NCBI GenBank assembly: GCA_964544865.1 | Contig: CAZJDV010000113.1 | Location: forward strand, 1 to 6,782 | DNA length: 6,782 nucleotides | Reading direction: 5' to 3' | Origin: CAZJDV01 sp964544865 | GTDB lineage: Bacteria > Chloroflexota > Dehalococcoidia > Lucifugimonadales > CAJWER01 | In this document: positions 1 through 6,113 of the stretch, piece after piece | How the letters are laid out: each line of letters begins with the position of its first letter | Position numbering within the stretch: the first letter of the stretch is position 1 | Made by a program: the position numbers and the translations under genes | Notes under the pieces: generated by a model | Told to the model about the DNA's origin: nothing | Seen by the model: the letters and a program-made list of their open reading frames with translations, nothing else | Database searches by the model: none

Positions 1-51
<51 letters not shown>

Positions 52-97
52 CGGTCGACGCGGCGTCCGCCGCCTGCCCGCCAGGTGCGGTACCCCC

Positions 98-640
98 TCA
101 GCCAGTGTCCAGCACCCTCAGCAGGTTCGCCATCTCTATGGCCGCCAGCCCGGCGCTGAAGCCAGCGTTTCCCTCCCCGGCATGGCCGGACTTGCCAGGG
201 TCAGGCTTTTTCTGCTCCAGGGGCTTGTCGACGAACTCGCCGTGCGGTCCGCCCGCTCGAGAGACCGCCTGCTCAATCGTGTTGGTCGTGAGGACACCGA
301 AGATCACGGGAACGCCCGTTGCCATTCCCGCCTCGGCGATGCTCCTCACCGCCTGGCCCGCGACGTGCTCGTAGTGGTCCGTCTCACCGCGGATCACGGC
401 GCCCAGGCAGACAACGGCGTCGAACCGGCCCGAATAGGCCATCTTTTTGGCGACCAGCGGCACCTCTAACGACCCCGGCACAGTCGTTACGGTTACGTCG
501 GCGTCCTCTACTCCGTGCTGGGATAGGGCCGCCTCGCAGCCTTCGAGCAGCCGCGACGTGATGGCCTCATTGAAGCGGGCCACAACGACGCCTACCTTGA
601 GACCGCCGCCCTCGATGCTGCCCTGCAGCGGCTGGGTCAC
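98..640 (-). CDS. ribH: 6,7-dimethyl-8-ribityllumazine synthase (beta subunit of riboflavin synthase), with an internal insertion
   Basis: RibH condenses 5-amino-6-ribitylaminouracil with 3,4-dihydroxy-2-butanone 4-phosphate to lumazine, the penultimate riboflavin step, in the cytoplasm, usually as a 60-mer or pentamer. Family landmarks seen in the 180-residue protein are ARFNEAIT with the ring-stacking Phe23, PGSLEVP at 55-61, GAVIRGETDHYEHV at 80-93 with the expected catalytic His89, VPVIFGVLTT at 110-119, Arg128 (phosphate contact) and AAIEMANLL near the C-terminus. Numbering is one above Bacillus subtilis RibH. The family is usually about 155 residues. The excess is a charged, Gly/Pro-rich insertion of about 23 residues between RAGG (128-131) and GNAG (157-160), and the usual GNKG lysine is alanine. 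The start is GTG at 638-640, overlapping the ribBA stop as GTGA, with GAGAGG eight bases upstream (649-654). It is the last gene of the rib operon and is translationally coupled to ribBA. Confidence 0.96.
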   Translation of the reverse strand: MTQPLQGSIEGGGLKVGVVVARFNEAITSRLLEGCEAALSQHGVEDADVTVTTVPGSLEVPLVAKKMAYSGRFDAVVCLGAVIRGETDHYEHVAGQAVRSIAEAGMATGVPVIFGVLTTNTIEQAVSRAGGPHGEFVDKPLEQKKPDPGKSGHAGEGNAGFSAGLAAIEMANLLRVLDTG

Positions 641-1866
641 CCCTCGGACCTCTCGACGGTGTCGGACTCGTCCAACAGATGGCCCAACCTCTTTCTCTTT
701 GTCTCCAGATACCTGCTGTTCTCCTTGTTGGGCTTGGCCTTGATGGGGACCTGCTCGACAACCTTCAATTTCCCGAATCCGTCCAGACCGGCGAGCTTGC
801 GGGGATTGTTCGTCAGGATCCGCATCTTGCCGACGCCGAGGTCTTCCAGGATATGGGCGCCGACGCCATAGTGCCGGATGTCCGGGGCGAATCCCAGCCG
901 GACGTTGGCGTCCACGGTGTCGAGGCCGTCGTCCTGCAGATCGTACGCCTTGAGCTTGTTGTGAATGCCTATGCCGCGGCCTTCCTGCCGCATATACACG
1001 AATACCCCCTTGCCCTCCCGGGCGATGGCCTCCTGCGCCAGGGCGACCTGCTCCCCGCAGTCACAGCGGATGCTGCCGAAAACGTCGCTGGTCAGGCACT
1101 CGCTGTGGACCCTAACCAGCGTTGGCTCGTCGCGCGTGATCTTCCCCATGACCAAGGCGACATGCTCGTCCTTGTCGACGACGCTCCGGTAGGAGATCGC
1201 CTCGAATTCGCCATATAACGTGGGCAATCGGGCCTCGGCGACCCGCTCCACGAACCTCTCTCGAGCGCGGCGGTAGGCGATGATGTCCGCGATGGTCACT
1301 ATGCCGATGCCGTGCTTGGCGGAGAGCTGCTCCAACTGAGGGAGACGCGCCATAGAGCCGTCCTCGGCCACGACCTCGCACAGCACCCCCGCCGGGTACA
1401 GGCCCGCCATACGAGGCAGATCGACGGCCGCCTCGGTGTGCCCCGCCCGAACCAGAACACCGCCTTCTGCGTACCGCAAAGGGAACACGTGGCCCGGCCG
1501 GCCAAGGTCCTCGGGCTTCGTCTCCGGTTCCAGCAGCGCCCTGATCGTCGCGGCCCGGTCCCGCGCCGATATGCCCGTCGTGGCAGAACCCAGCACATCC
1601 ACGGACACCGTGAACGCGGTGCTCATCCGAGCGGTGTTGTCGTGCACCATCATCGGCAGTTGGAGCTCGCGGAGCCGCTGGGTCAGCATCGGCACGCAGA
1701 CCAGGCCACGACCGTGGGTGATCATGAAGTTGATCGCCTCAGGCGTGATCTTCTCGGCGGCGATGACGAGGTCGCCCTCGTTCTCACGGTCCTCGTCGTC
1801 GATGATGATGACGAGCTTGCCCGCGCCGAGGTCCTTAATAGCCTGCTCGATAGGTATCTGTGGCAT
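637..1866 (-). CDS. ribBA: Bifunctional 3,4-dihydroxy-2-butanone 4-phosphate synthase / GTP cyclohydrolase II
   Basis: This 409-residue fusion supplies both riboflavin precursors. The N-terminal RibB half (about 1-200) converts ribulose 5-phosphate to dihydroxybutanone phosphate. It shows the acidic metal loop DDEDRENEGD at 23-32, THGRGLVC at 50-57, TAFTVSVD at 83-90, RPGHVFPL with His126, and GHTEAAVDL at 142-150. The C-terminal RibA half (about 205-400) opens the GTP imidazole ring. It carries the zinc cysteines Cys257, Cys268 and Cys270 in HSECLTSDVFGSIRCDCGEQ, MRQEGRGIGI from 292, then LQDDGLDTVDAN and LTNNPRK. Length is normal for a fused enzyme and both active sites look intact. The ATG at 1864-1866 lies 19 bases after the ribE stop. 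The Shine-Dalgarno is weak (a GAGTAGGAT stretch just before the ATG). The last four bases overlap ribH. Confidence 0.97.
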   Translation of the reverse strand: MPQIPIEQAIKDLGAGKLVIIIDDEDRENEGDLVIAAEKITPEAINFMITHGRGLVCVPMLTQRLRELQLPMMVHDNTARMSTAFTVSVDVLGSATTGISARDRAATIRALLEPETKPEDLGRPGHVFPLRYAEGGVLVRAGHTEAAVDLPRMAGLYPAGVLCEVVAEDGSMARLPQLEQLSAKHGIGIVTIADIIAYRRARERFVERVAEARLPTLYGEFEAISYRSVVDKDEHVALVMGKITRDEPTLVRVHSECLTSDVFGSIRCDCGEQVALAQEAIAREGKGVFVYMRQEGRGIGIHNKLKAYDLQDDGLDTVDANVRLGFAPDIRHYGVGAHILEDLGVGKMRILTNNPRKLAGLDGFGKLKVVEQVPIKAKPNKENSRYLETKRKRLGHLLDESDTVERSEG

Positions 1867-1885
1867 ATCCTACTCTTGACCGGGC

Positions 1886-2494
1886 CTACTGCTCCCGCTC
1901 GGACTCGACGGGCCATCGCACCGCCGATAAGAGCCGCTCCACGTACTTCGATACGACGTCGGCCTCCAGATTGACCCGGTCGCCCTTCTTCCAGGACCCG
2001 AGCACGGTGCTGCGCCTGGTGTACGGTATCAGCGTGACCACGAACCGGTCGCGGGTACAGTCTACAACCGTCAGACTGGCGCCGTCCACAGCGATGAATC
2101 CCTTCTCGACGACGTATCGCATGATGTCCCGCGGCGCCCCGATGGTGACCAGCAGCGCCTCGGCCTCCTCGTCTACCGATTCGATCACGCCGACTCCGTC
2201 CACGTGTCCCTGGACGATGTGGCCATCGAGTCGTCCGCCCACCACCGCCCCGCGCTCCAGGTTGACGCCGTCCCCCGCCTTCAGCCCGCCGAGGTTCGTC
2301 CGCCTCAAGGTCTCCGGCACTACGTCGACGGTGAAGGACGAGTCGCCCCGCGTCGTCACGGTCAGGCAGGCGCCGTTGACGCTTACGCTGTCCCTGACGC
2401 CAAGCCCGTCCAGCGTCCTGGACGCCGCGATGCTCAGGCCACCGGACCTGACGGCCTCCACGGTTCCTACTTCCTCAACGATTCCTGTAAACAT
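1886..2494 (-). CDS. ribE: Riboflavin synthase, alpha chain
   Basis: Riboflavin synthase dismutates two lumazine molecules into riboflavin and the pyrimidine that RibH reuses. The 202-residue product has the diagnostic N-terminus MFTGIVEEVG and two tandem lumazine-binding barrels. The first carries VNGACLTV at 39-46. The second starts near GRLDGHIVQGHVDG (87-100) and carries the matching VDGASLTVV at 136-144. The closing helix NLEADVVSKYVERLL is typical of the family and mediates trimer formation in known structures. Length is typical (about 195-215). The start is fixed by the conserved MFTGI even though no good Shine-Dalgarno precedes it; only a GGAA about ten bases upstream is visible. It sits 33 bases after ribD and 19 before ribBA, in the Bacillus-type gene order. 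It is called ribE following Bacillus usage (ribC in E. coli). Confidence 0.97.
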   Translation of the reverse strand: MFTGIVEEVGTVEAVRSGGLSIAASRTLDGLGVRDSVSVNGACLTVTTRGDSSFTVDVVPETLRRTNLGGLKAGDGVNLERGAVVGGRLDGHIVQGHVDGVGVIESVDEEAEALLVTIGAPRDIMRYVVEKGFIAVDGASLTVVDCTRDRFVVTLIPYTRRSTVLGSWKKGDRVNLEADVVSKYVERLLSAVRWPVESEREQ

Positions 2495-2527
2495 CTTGTT
2501 GTGTTCCGGCTGTCGCCGTCTAGATCT

Positions 2528-3610
2528 CTAGCAGTAGCCCGTGATCGCCATGTCCCGGCCGAACCGGTCCCATCTGACCCGCTCCAGCCGAAGCGTGTCC
2601 GCCATTCTCTCGAACCCTATGCCTGCGACCGGCGTCGGGGCGTCCCGGCCGCCGATTATCATCGGCGCTACAAAGGCGATCACCTTGTCGACCAGGCCAA
2701 GGTCGAACATCGAGCCCAGCAAGGTAGCGCCGCCCTCCACGCAGAGACTGGTGATGCTCATCCCGGCGCCGAGGTGGCTCATTAGCGCCGGCAGGTCCAC
2801 CGAGCCGTCCTCGCCCGGCACGTCCACCACCTGGCCCCCTGCGCTCGCAAGTCCGCGCTGCGACTCGGCGCTAGCGTTCGCGACCGCGACGAGCGTGTCG
2901 CCCGGCTCCGACAGGAGCCGAGAGCCTGCCGGAATGCGTCCTCGGCTGTCGATGATGACGCGCAAGGGCTGCCGGTCCCGAGGGTCGCCCCGCTCGTCGC
3001 GGGCGGTGAGCTGGGGGTCGTCGGCCACGACCGTGTTGATCCCGACCATGATGGCGTCCGATATGGCCCGCAGGCCGTGGACCTGCCACCTGGACTTATC
3101 GCCCGAGATCCACTTGGACTCGCCGGTACGCGTCGCAATCTTGCCGTCCAGGCTCATGCCGAACTTCGCAGTGACGAACGGCAGGCCGGTGGTGGTGAAC
3201 TTCAGGTACGCCTCCATGAGCTGGCGTGCCCGGGTTTCGCTCTCTCCAACCTTAGTGCGTATCCCTGCGGCCTTGAGCCGCGAGACGCCGTCGCCCGTCA
3301 CATTTGGATTCGGGTCCAGCGTCGCGACGCGGACCTCCACGATGCCTGCATCGACGATGGTCTGCGTGCAGGGCGGAGTCCTCCCCTGATGGTTGCAGGG
3401 CTCCAGCGTGGTGTAGAGGGTCGCTCCCCGGGCGGACCCGGCGGCCTGGTTCAGCGCGACTATCTCCGCGTGGGCGCCGCCCGGCAGCTGGGTATGTCCT
3501 TCTCCCACGACAGTCCCGTCCTTAACCACCACCGAGCCCACGGACGGGTTCGGGCTCACCGACCCAAGAGCCGCTTTCGCCAGTGATAGAGCCTGCCTCA
3601 TATGGCTCAT
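2528..3610 (-). CDS. ribD: Bifunctional diaminohydroxyphosphoribosylaminopyrimidine deaminase / 5-amino-6-(5-phosphoribosylamino)uracil reductase
   Basis: RibD carries out the second and third steps of the pyrimidine branch: zinc-dependent deamination of the GTP cyclohydrolase product, then NADPH reduction of the ribosyl side chain. In 360 residues (normal length), the N-terminal deaminase domain (about 1-120) shows SPNPSVG at 19-25, the His-Ala-Glu motif at 47-49 and PCNHQGRTPPC at 71-81, giving zinc ligands His47, Cys72 and Cys81 with proton shuttle Glu49. The reductase domain (about 143-360) begins PFVTAKFGMSLDGKIAT (144-160), continues with WISG at 167-170, and has the late EGGATLLGSMFDLGLVDK segment. 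The first ATG (3608-3610) is preferred over the second, three codons on, because GAGGGG lies at 3616-3621 with a five-base spacer. It heads the rib operon, 100 bases after dcd, with no recognisable promoter, terminator or FMN riboswitch in that gap. Confidence 0.97.
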   Translation of the reverse strand: MSHMRQALSLAKAALGSVSPNPSVGSVVVKDGTVVGEGHTQLPGGAHAEIVALNQAAGSARGATLYTTLEPCNHQGRTPPCTQTIVDAGIVEVRVATLDPNPNVTGDGVSRLKAAGIRTKVGESETRARQLMEAYLKFTTTGLPFVTAKFGMSLDGKIATRTGESKWISGDKSRWQVHGLRAISDAIMVGINTVVADDPQLTARDERGDPRDRQPLRVIIDSRGRIPAGSRLLSEPGDTLVAVANASAESQRGLASAGGQVVDVPGEDGSVDLPALMSHLGAGMSITSLCVEGGATLLGSMFDLGLVDKVIAFVAPMIIGGRDAPTPVAGIGFERMADTLRLERVRWDRFGRDMAITGYC

Positions 3611-3710
3611 CTGCGCCCCTCGCGCTGTGGCGCATGTCCACTAAGACAGTCCATGACGAACCCCTTGATCCCGTGTCCTGTGGGGTGAGTAGTGATTGCG
3701 CTTCCTACGT

Positions 3711-4280
3711 TCATTCGTCGGTGAAATCGCGGAAGATGCGGCTTGCCGTCGGCGAGGTCTGGCCCTGGTACTTACTCCCGAGGGCCGGCGAGCCGTAGAG
3801 GTTCTCTGCGGGCGTGGTCAGCCGCACATAGGAGATCTGGCCGATCTTCATGCCGAGGTACAGGGTCACGGGCAGGTTCGAGACGTTGCTCAGCTCGAGG
3901 GTCAAGTGGCCCTTCCAGCCGGGATCGACGTAGCCGGCCGTCGAGTGAATTAGCAGGCCGATACGGCCAAGAGAGCTCTTTCCTTCCAATCGCGCCACCA
4001 GGTCGTCGGGCAACTCCACGTGCTCCAAGGTGCTGCCGAGCACGAACTCGCCGGGGTGAAGCATGAAGGGGGTGTCGCCCTCGATCTCAACCATCTCGGT
4101 CAGATCGCGCTGCTCCTCCTTAATGTCTATGAACGCCCGCCGCGAGTTGCGAAATACCAGCAACTCTCGGTCCAGGTGTACATCGACGCTGGCCGGTTGG
4201 ATGCATCCCTCGCCCAGAGGCTCGACGACGATGCGCCCCTTGGCGATCTCCTCCCTAATCGTGCGGTCGCTGAGAACCAT
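3711..4280 (-). CDS. dcd: dCTP deaminase, probably bifunctional deaminase/dUTPase type
   Basis: Dcd deaminates dCTP to dUTP on the way to dTMP. The 189-residue protein belongs to the trimeric dUTPase/dCTP deaminase fold: MVLSDRTIREEI at the N-terminus, QPASVDVHL at 28-36, HPGEFVLGSTLE at 75-86, LEGKSSLGRIGLL at 98-110, HSTAGYVDPGW at 112-122, the catalytic Glu129 in TLELSN, and the nucleotide-closing tail GSKYQGQ. The block HSTAGYVDPG and the whole layout resemble the Mycobacterium tuberculosis enzyme, known to be a bifunctional dCTP deaminase-dUTPase releasing dUMP, more than E. coli Dcd, which has HVTAHRIDPG. Bifunctionality is therefore inferred, not shown. The frame stays open eight codons further upstream, but ATG at 4278-4280 matches the family N-terminus and has GGAGG at 4285-4289. 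It has its own promoter (4323-4351). Confidence 0.95.
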   Translation of the reverse strand: MVLSDRTIREEIAKGRIVVEPLGEGCIQPASVDVHLDRELLVFRNSRRAFIDIKEEQRDLTEMVEIEGDTPFMLHPGEFVLGSTLEHVELPDDLVARLEGKSSLGRIGLLIHSTAGYVDPGWKGHLTLELSNVSNLPVTLYLGMKIGQISYVRLTTPAENLYGSPALGSKYQGQTSPTASRIFRDFTDE

Positions 4281-4284
4281 TGTT

Positions 4285-4289
4285 CCTCC
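4285..4289 (-). promoter_or_regulatory. Ribosome binding site that fixes the dcd start
   Basis: On the minus strand GGAGG precedes ATG (4278-4280) by four bases. The alternative upstream ATG at 4302-4304 lies inside the leader hairpin and would add eight residues (MWQSHGGT) unlike any known Dcd N-terminus. The internal start is therefore preferred. Confidence 0.85.
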
Positions 4290-4302
4290 GTGGCTCTGCC
4301 AC
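4290..4302 (-). promoter_or_regulatory. Leader hairpin abutting the dcd Shine-Dalgarno
   Basis: A perfect inverted repeat, GTGGC-AGA-GCCAC on the minus strand, ends one base before the dcd GGAGG. With the inferred start of transcription near 4316 it would be a five-base-pair hairpin in the 5' leader. It could modulate ribosome access or stabilise the message. The stem is short, so function is only a suggestion. Confidence 0.4.
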
Positions 4303-4322
4303 ACCTATCCGCTCGCACGAAA

Positions 4323-4351
4323 ATTGTAGCAGCAGCCTCTTCGAGGCGCAA
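4323..4351 (-). promoter_or_regulatory. Sigma-70 type promoter for dcd, with extended -10
   Basis: On the minus strand a -35-like TTGCGC (4346-4351) is separated by exactly 17 bases from TACAAT (4323-4328), which matches the -10 consensus at five of six positions. TG one base upstream of it gives an extended -10 (TGCTACAAT). Transcription would begin near 4316, leaving a leader of about 36 bases before dcd. A GCCTC-GAA-GAGGC inverted repeat (4335-4347) occupies the spacer and touches the -35. Because no terminator follows dcd, this promoter may also drive the rib genes. Confidence 0.65.
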
Positions 4352-4373
4352 CGAGCGCCGCCCCGCAGGCCTC

Positions 4374-4414
4374 AAAAAGAAAAAGCGAGCGCCCCGCGTT
4401 AGAGGGACACTCGC
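4374..4414 (-). terminator. Rho-independent terminator after the SIMPL gene
   Basis: Read on the minus strand, GCGAGTGTCCC (4404-4414) pairs with GGGGCGCTCGC (4385-4395) over 11 base pairs, two of them G-U, around an eight-base loop. It is followed directly by TTTTTCTTTTT (4374-4384). It lies 22 bases past the stop codon of the SIMPL lipoprotein gene and upstream of the dcd promoter, so it separates the two transcription units. Confidence 0.92.
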
Positions 4415-4436
4415 CCGTTAATAAACCGGTCGCGGA

Positions 4437-5438
4437 CTACTGTATCGCGAACACCACCTGGACATTGAGTCTAAGCTCGAGCTCTCCGCCGCTGACCGAG
4501 GTCGGTACGGAGGCTACCTTCGCCAAGGCGAAACCCTCGGCCTGTGCGAAGTCGGCTACGATCGGTCCGGAACCACCCATCTCGCTGATGAAGACCAGGT
4601 TGCCGACCGATACGCCCGTGAGGCTGGCGAACTGTTCCGCTTTGGCGATGGCATCGCCGACCGCCTCCTCACGTAGCTGCTCCATGAACGATTTCGGGTC
4701 CTCTATCGTAAAATTGATGCCGTTGATCCGCGTGGCGTCGCCACCGGCGTTAGCCACGTCATCGATGATCTCGCCGACCGCGTCCATGTCCCTGATCTTG
4801 ATGGCCGCGGTGTTACTGACGGTATACCCCACTAGCACCTGCTGGCGGGTTCGGGTTCCCGAGATCGTGACCTCTGGATACTCGTATCGGGGCCATATGT
4901 TGAAGGACCGAGTTTGGATGTCCCTGTCACTCAGCCCGTGGGCCTTCACCGTCTGTATGATGGCGTCCATGGCCGTCGCGGCATCGCCGCGCGCCTCCGC
5001 GACCGTGTCACCCATGGTCTCCACTCCGACATTCAGCAGGACGAGATCGGGCTCCAGGCTGATGGTTCCCTGGCCGGTTACCCAGATCCCCGCCTCCGAG
5101 CTGGCGGCCTGTAGGAGCGCCGGCGCTGATACGCCGCCACTGCGGCCGGCATCCACCGCCGCCGAGGCGGAAGGCGCCACCGGCAACTTCGCCGGGGTCC
5201 CAGATCCCGAGGAGGCGGGCCTGACCGATGTCTGAACAGGGGCCACCGGCGCAACCGTCTGCTGGGCCTGCGCAACCGCCGTCGGCGCCGTTGCCTGATT
5301 GCCCTGGGCCGGAGATGCCGTTTCAACTTCGGCTAGCTTCGCCGGGGTAGCTGACGGCTCACTATTGCCGCAGGCGGCACCCAGCACCAGCAGCGCTGAT
5401 ATTCCAACGATAGCCACGATACCTTTCACTCTCAACAT
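4437..5438 (-). CDS. SIMPL-domain (DUF541) lipoprotein
   Basis: The 333-residue product appears to be an exported, lipid-anchored protein. Residues 1-22 form a signal peptide (Lys5, hydrophobic 7-19) ending LGAAC, with candidate lipidated Cys23; glycine at -3 makes the lipobox slightly atypical. Residues 24-115 are a low-complexity Ala/Pro/Thr/Ser/Gln-rich linker with TPAKL twice, at 31-35 and 81-85. Residues 117-333 are a SIMPL/DUF541 domain: WVTGQGTISLEPDLVLLNVGVE opens it (WVTGQG then the β-strand VLLNVGVE), followed by helical DAIIQTVKAHGL, GYTVSNTAAIKIRD, INGINFTIED, the AIAKAEQFASLTG helix and a final LELRLNVQVVFAI strand. Relatives include E. coli YggE and Brucella BP26; their biochemical role is poorly defined (envelope stress, oxidative protection or channel-like oligomers have been proposed). 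ATG is preceded by GGAGG (5447-5451), eight bases away. It is monocistronic, ended by a strong terminator, and no convincing promoter was found upstream. Confidence 0.9.
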   Translation of the reverse strand: MLRVKGIVAIVGISALLVLGAACGNSEPSATPAKLAEVETASPAQGNQATAPTAVAQAQQTVAPVAPVQTSVRPASSGSGTPAKLPVAPSASAAVDAGRSGGVSAPALLQAASSEAGIWVTGQGTISLEPDLVLLNVGVETMGDTVAEARGDAATAMDAIIQTVKAHGLSDRDIQTRSFNIWPRYEYPEVTISGTRTRQQVLVGYTVSNTAAIKIRDMDAVGEIIDDVANAGGDATRINGINFTIEDPKSFMEQLREEAVGDAIAKAEQFASLTGVSVGNLVFISEMGGSGPIVADFAQAEGFALAKVASVPTSVSGGELELRLNVQVVFAIQ

Positions 5439-5557
5439 TACTCATCCCTCCAGGTTTCTGATCGACATCTGACTTTGATTGGACCCGCTGGCCCGTTTTT
5501 CCGTCGCTCACATACTAAGACGCTGAGGCTCGCTGGAAAGTTCCATCTCCCCAAAAT

Positions 5558-5930
5558 TCAACATGAGCTGGGTATGCACAGCTCCATCTGCTCTGGAGAC
5601 GGACCCTCCGAGGCGATCTGGAACATAGGGTTCTCCAGCGACTCGTCAAGGGAGCGCTCCGGATGACGCTGGGAAGAGCGAATGAAGTCGTAGCTTCGGT
5701 TGGTCGCGATTCCCGGGAGTCAGGCCCCCAGGCTGCCCCCGCAAACTTCCCGATAGCCCTATGGGCGGAGATGAAGGTCTCCTGGGCGGCGTCCTCCGCC
5801 GCGGCGCGGTCGCCGAGGATTCGGGCGGACAGGTTGTACACCGGGCCTGATAACGCTCGACGATCTGGTTGAATGCGGAAAGGTCGTTCCCCTTGCTCCG
5901 CGCGACCAGATCGACTTCGTCCGGTTGCAT
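5558..5930 (-). pseudogene. Decayed ECF-family RNA polymerase sigma factor (region 2 only)
   Basis: Three frames together rebuild the front of an extracytoplasmic-function sigma factor. Frame one, from ATG 5928-5930, reads MQPDEVDLVARSKGND then LSAFNQIVERYQAR (to about 5841). After a one-base loss in a G run, frame two gives VYNLSARILGDRAAAED and AAQETFISAHRAIGKF (to about 5743), the core-binding region 2 with its AEDAAQETF signature. After a second one-base loss, frame three gives GGSLGA, an in-frame TGA at 5720-5722 where the family has a tryptophan codon, then GIATNRSYDFIRSSQRHPE and RSLDE (region 2.4). It continues to PSPEQMEL and stops at 5558-5560. The promoter -35-reading region 4 is absent. 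Several independent lesions beside intact neighbours argue for a real pseudogene rather than read errors. It is divergent from lepB. Confidence 0.85.
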
Positions 5931-6049
5931 TACTTCTCGACTGGCCTTCCGGCAGCTCACATGAGCCCCAAAATCGATGTTGTCTCCACGCATGCCCGCA
6001 CAGCCAGTCTACATGACAGATCGGCAGACCGGCCAGTCACAGCGCGCAA

Positions 6050-6058
6050 TGTTATAAT
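6050..6058 (+). promoter_or_regulatory. Extended -10 promoter for lepB
   Basis: TGTTATAAT contains a perfect TATAAT (6053-6058) with TG one base upstream, the extended -10 arrangement that works without a good -35. No TTGACA-like hexamer is seen 16-18 bases upstream. Transcription would start near 6065, giving a leader of about 50 bases. This excludes the in-frame ATGs further upstream (5925 and 6057) as lepB starts. Confidence 0.65.
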
Positions 6059-6098
6059 GGACATTCGGGCGTTGCGGGTTACAGGCGCCCCCACCGAT

Positions 6099-6104
6099 GA
6101 AAGG
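6099..6104 (+). promoter_or_regulatory. Ribosome binding site of lepB
   Basis: GAAAGG lies nine bases upstream of ATG 6114. It is moderate in strength but well placed. It agrees with the protein start that puts a charged MRIVIRE segment directly before the membrane anchor. Confidence 0.6.
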
Positions 6105-6113
6105 CCGATCTTC

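Noticed and set aside
1312..1974. Long plus-strand open frame (220 codons) opposite ribBA and the end of ribE
   Set aside because: It lies almost entirely antisense to conserved, fully recognisable rib genes. Its product is Arg-rich with no recognisable motif, as expected for a shadow frame in GC-rich DNA. The same applies to 1860-2531, 2541-3389 and 4465-5235 on the plus strand.
5439..5557. A promoter for the SIMPL gene (TAGTAT near 5504-5509 on the minus strand)
   Set aside because: It matches only four of six -10 bases, with a poor -35 and no extended -10. In this much sequence such a match is expected by chance.
5515..5993. Two overlapping minus-strand frames as separate small hypothetical genes
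   Set aside because: Each contains only part of one ECF sigma factor region 2, and outside those parts the translation is out-of-frame. They are better explained as pieces of a single frameshifted pseudogene.
5925..6113. Extended N-terminus of lepB (63 additional residues in frame)
   Set aside because: The added stretch has no family counterpart and overlaps the likely -10 element at 6053-6058. ATG 6114 has a Shine-Dalgarno and puts the membrane anchor at the N-terminus, as expected.
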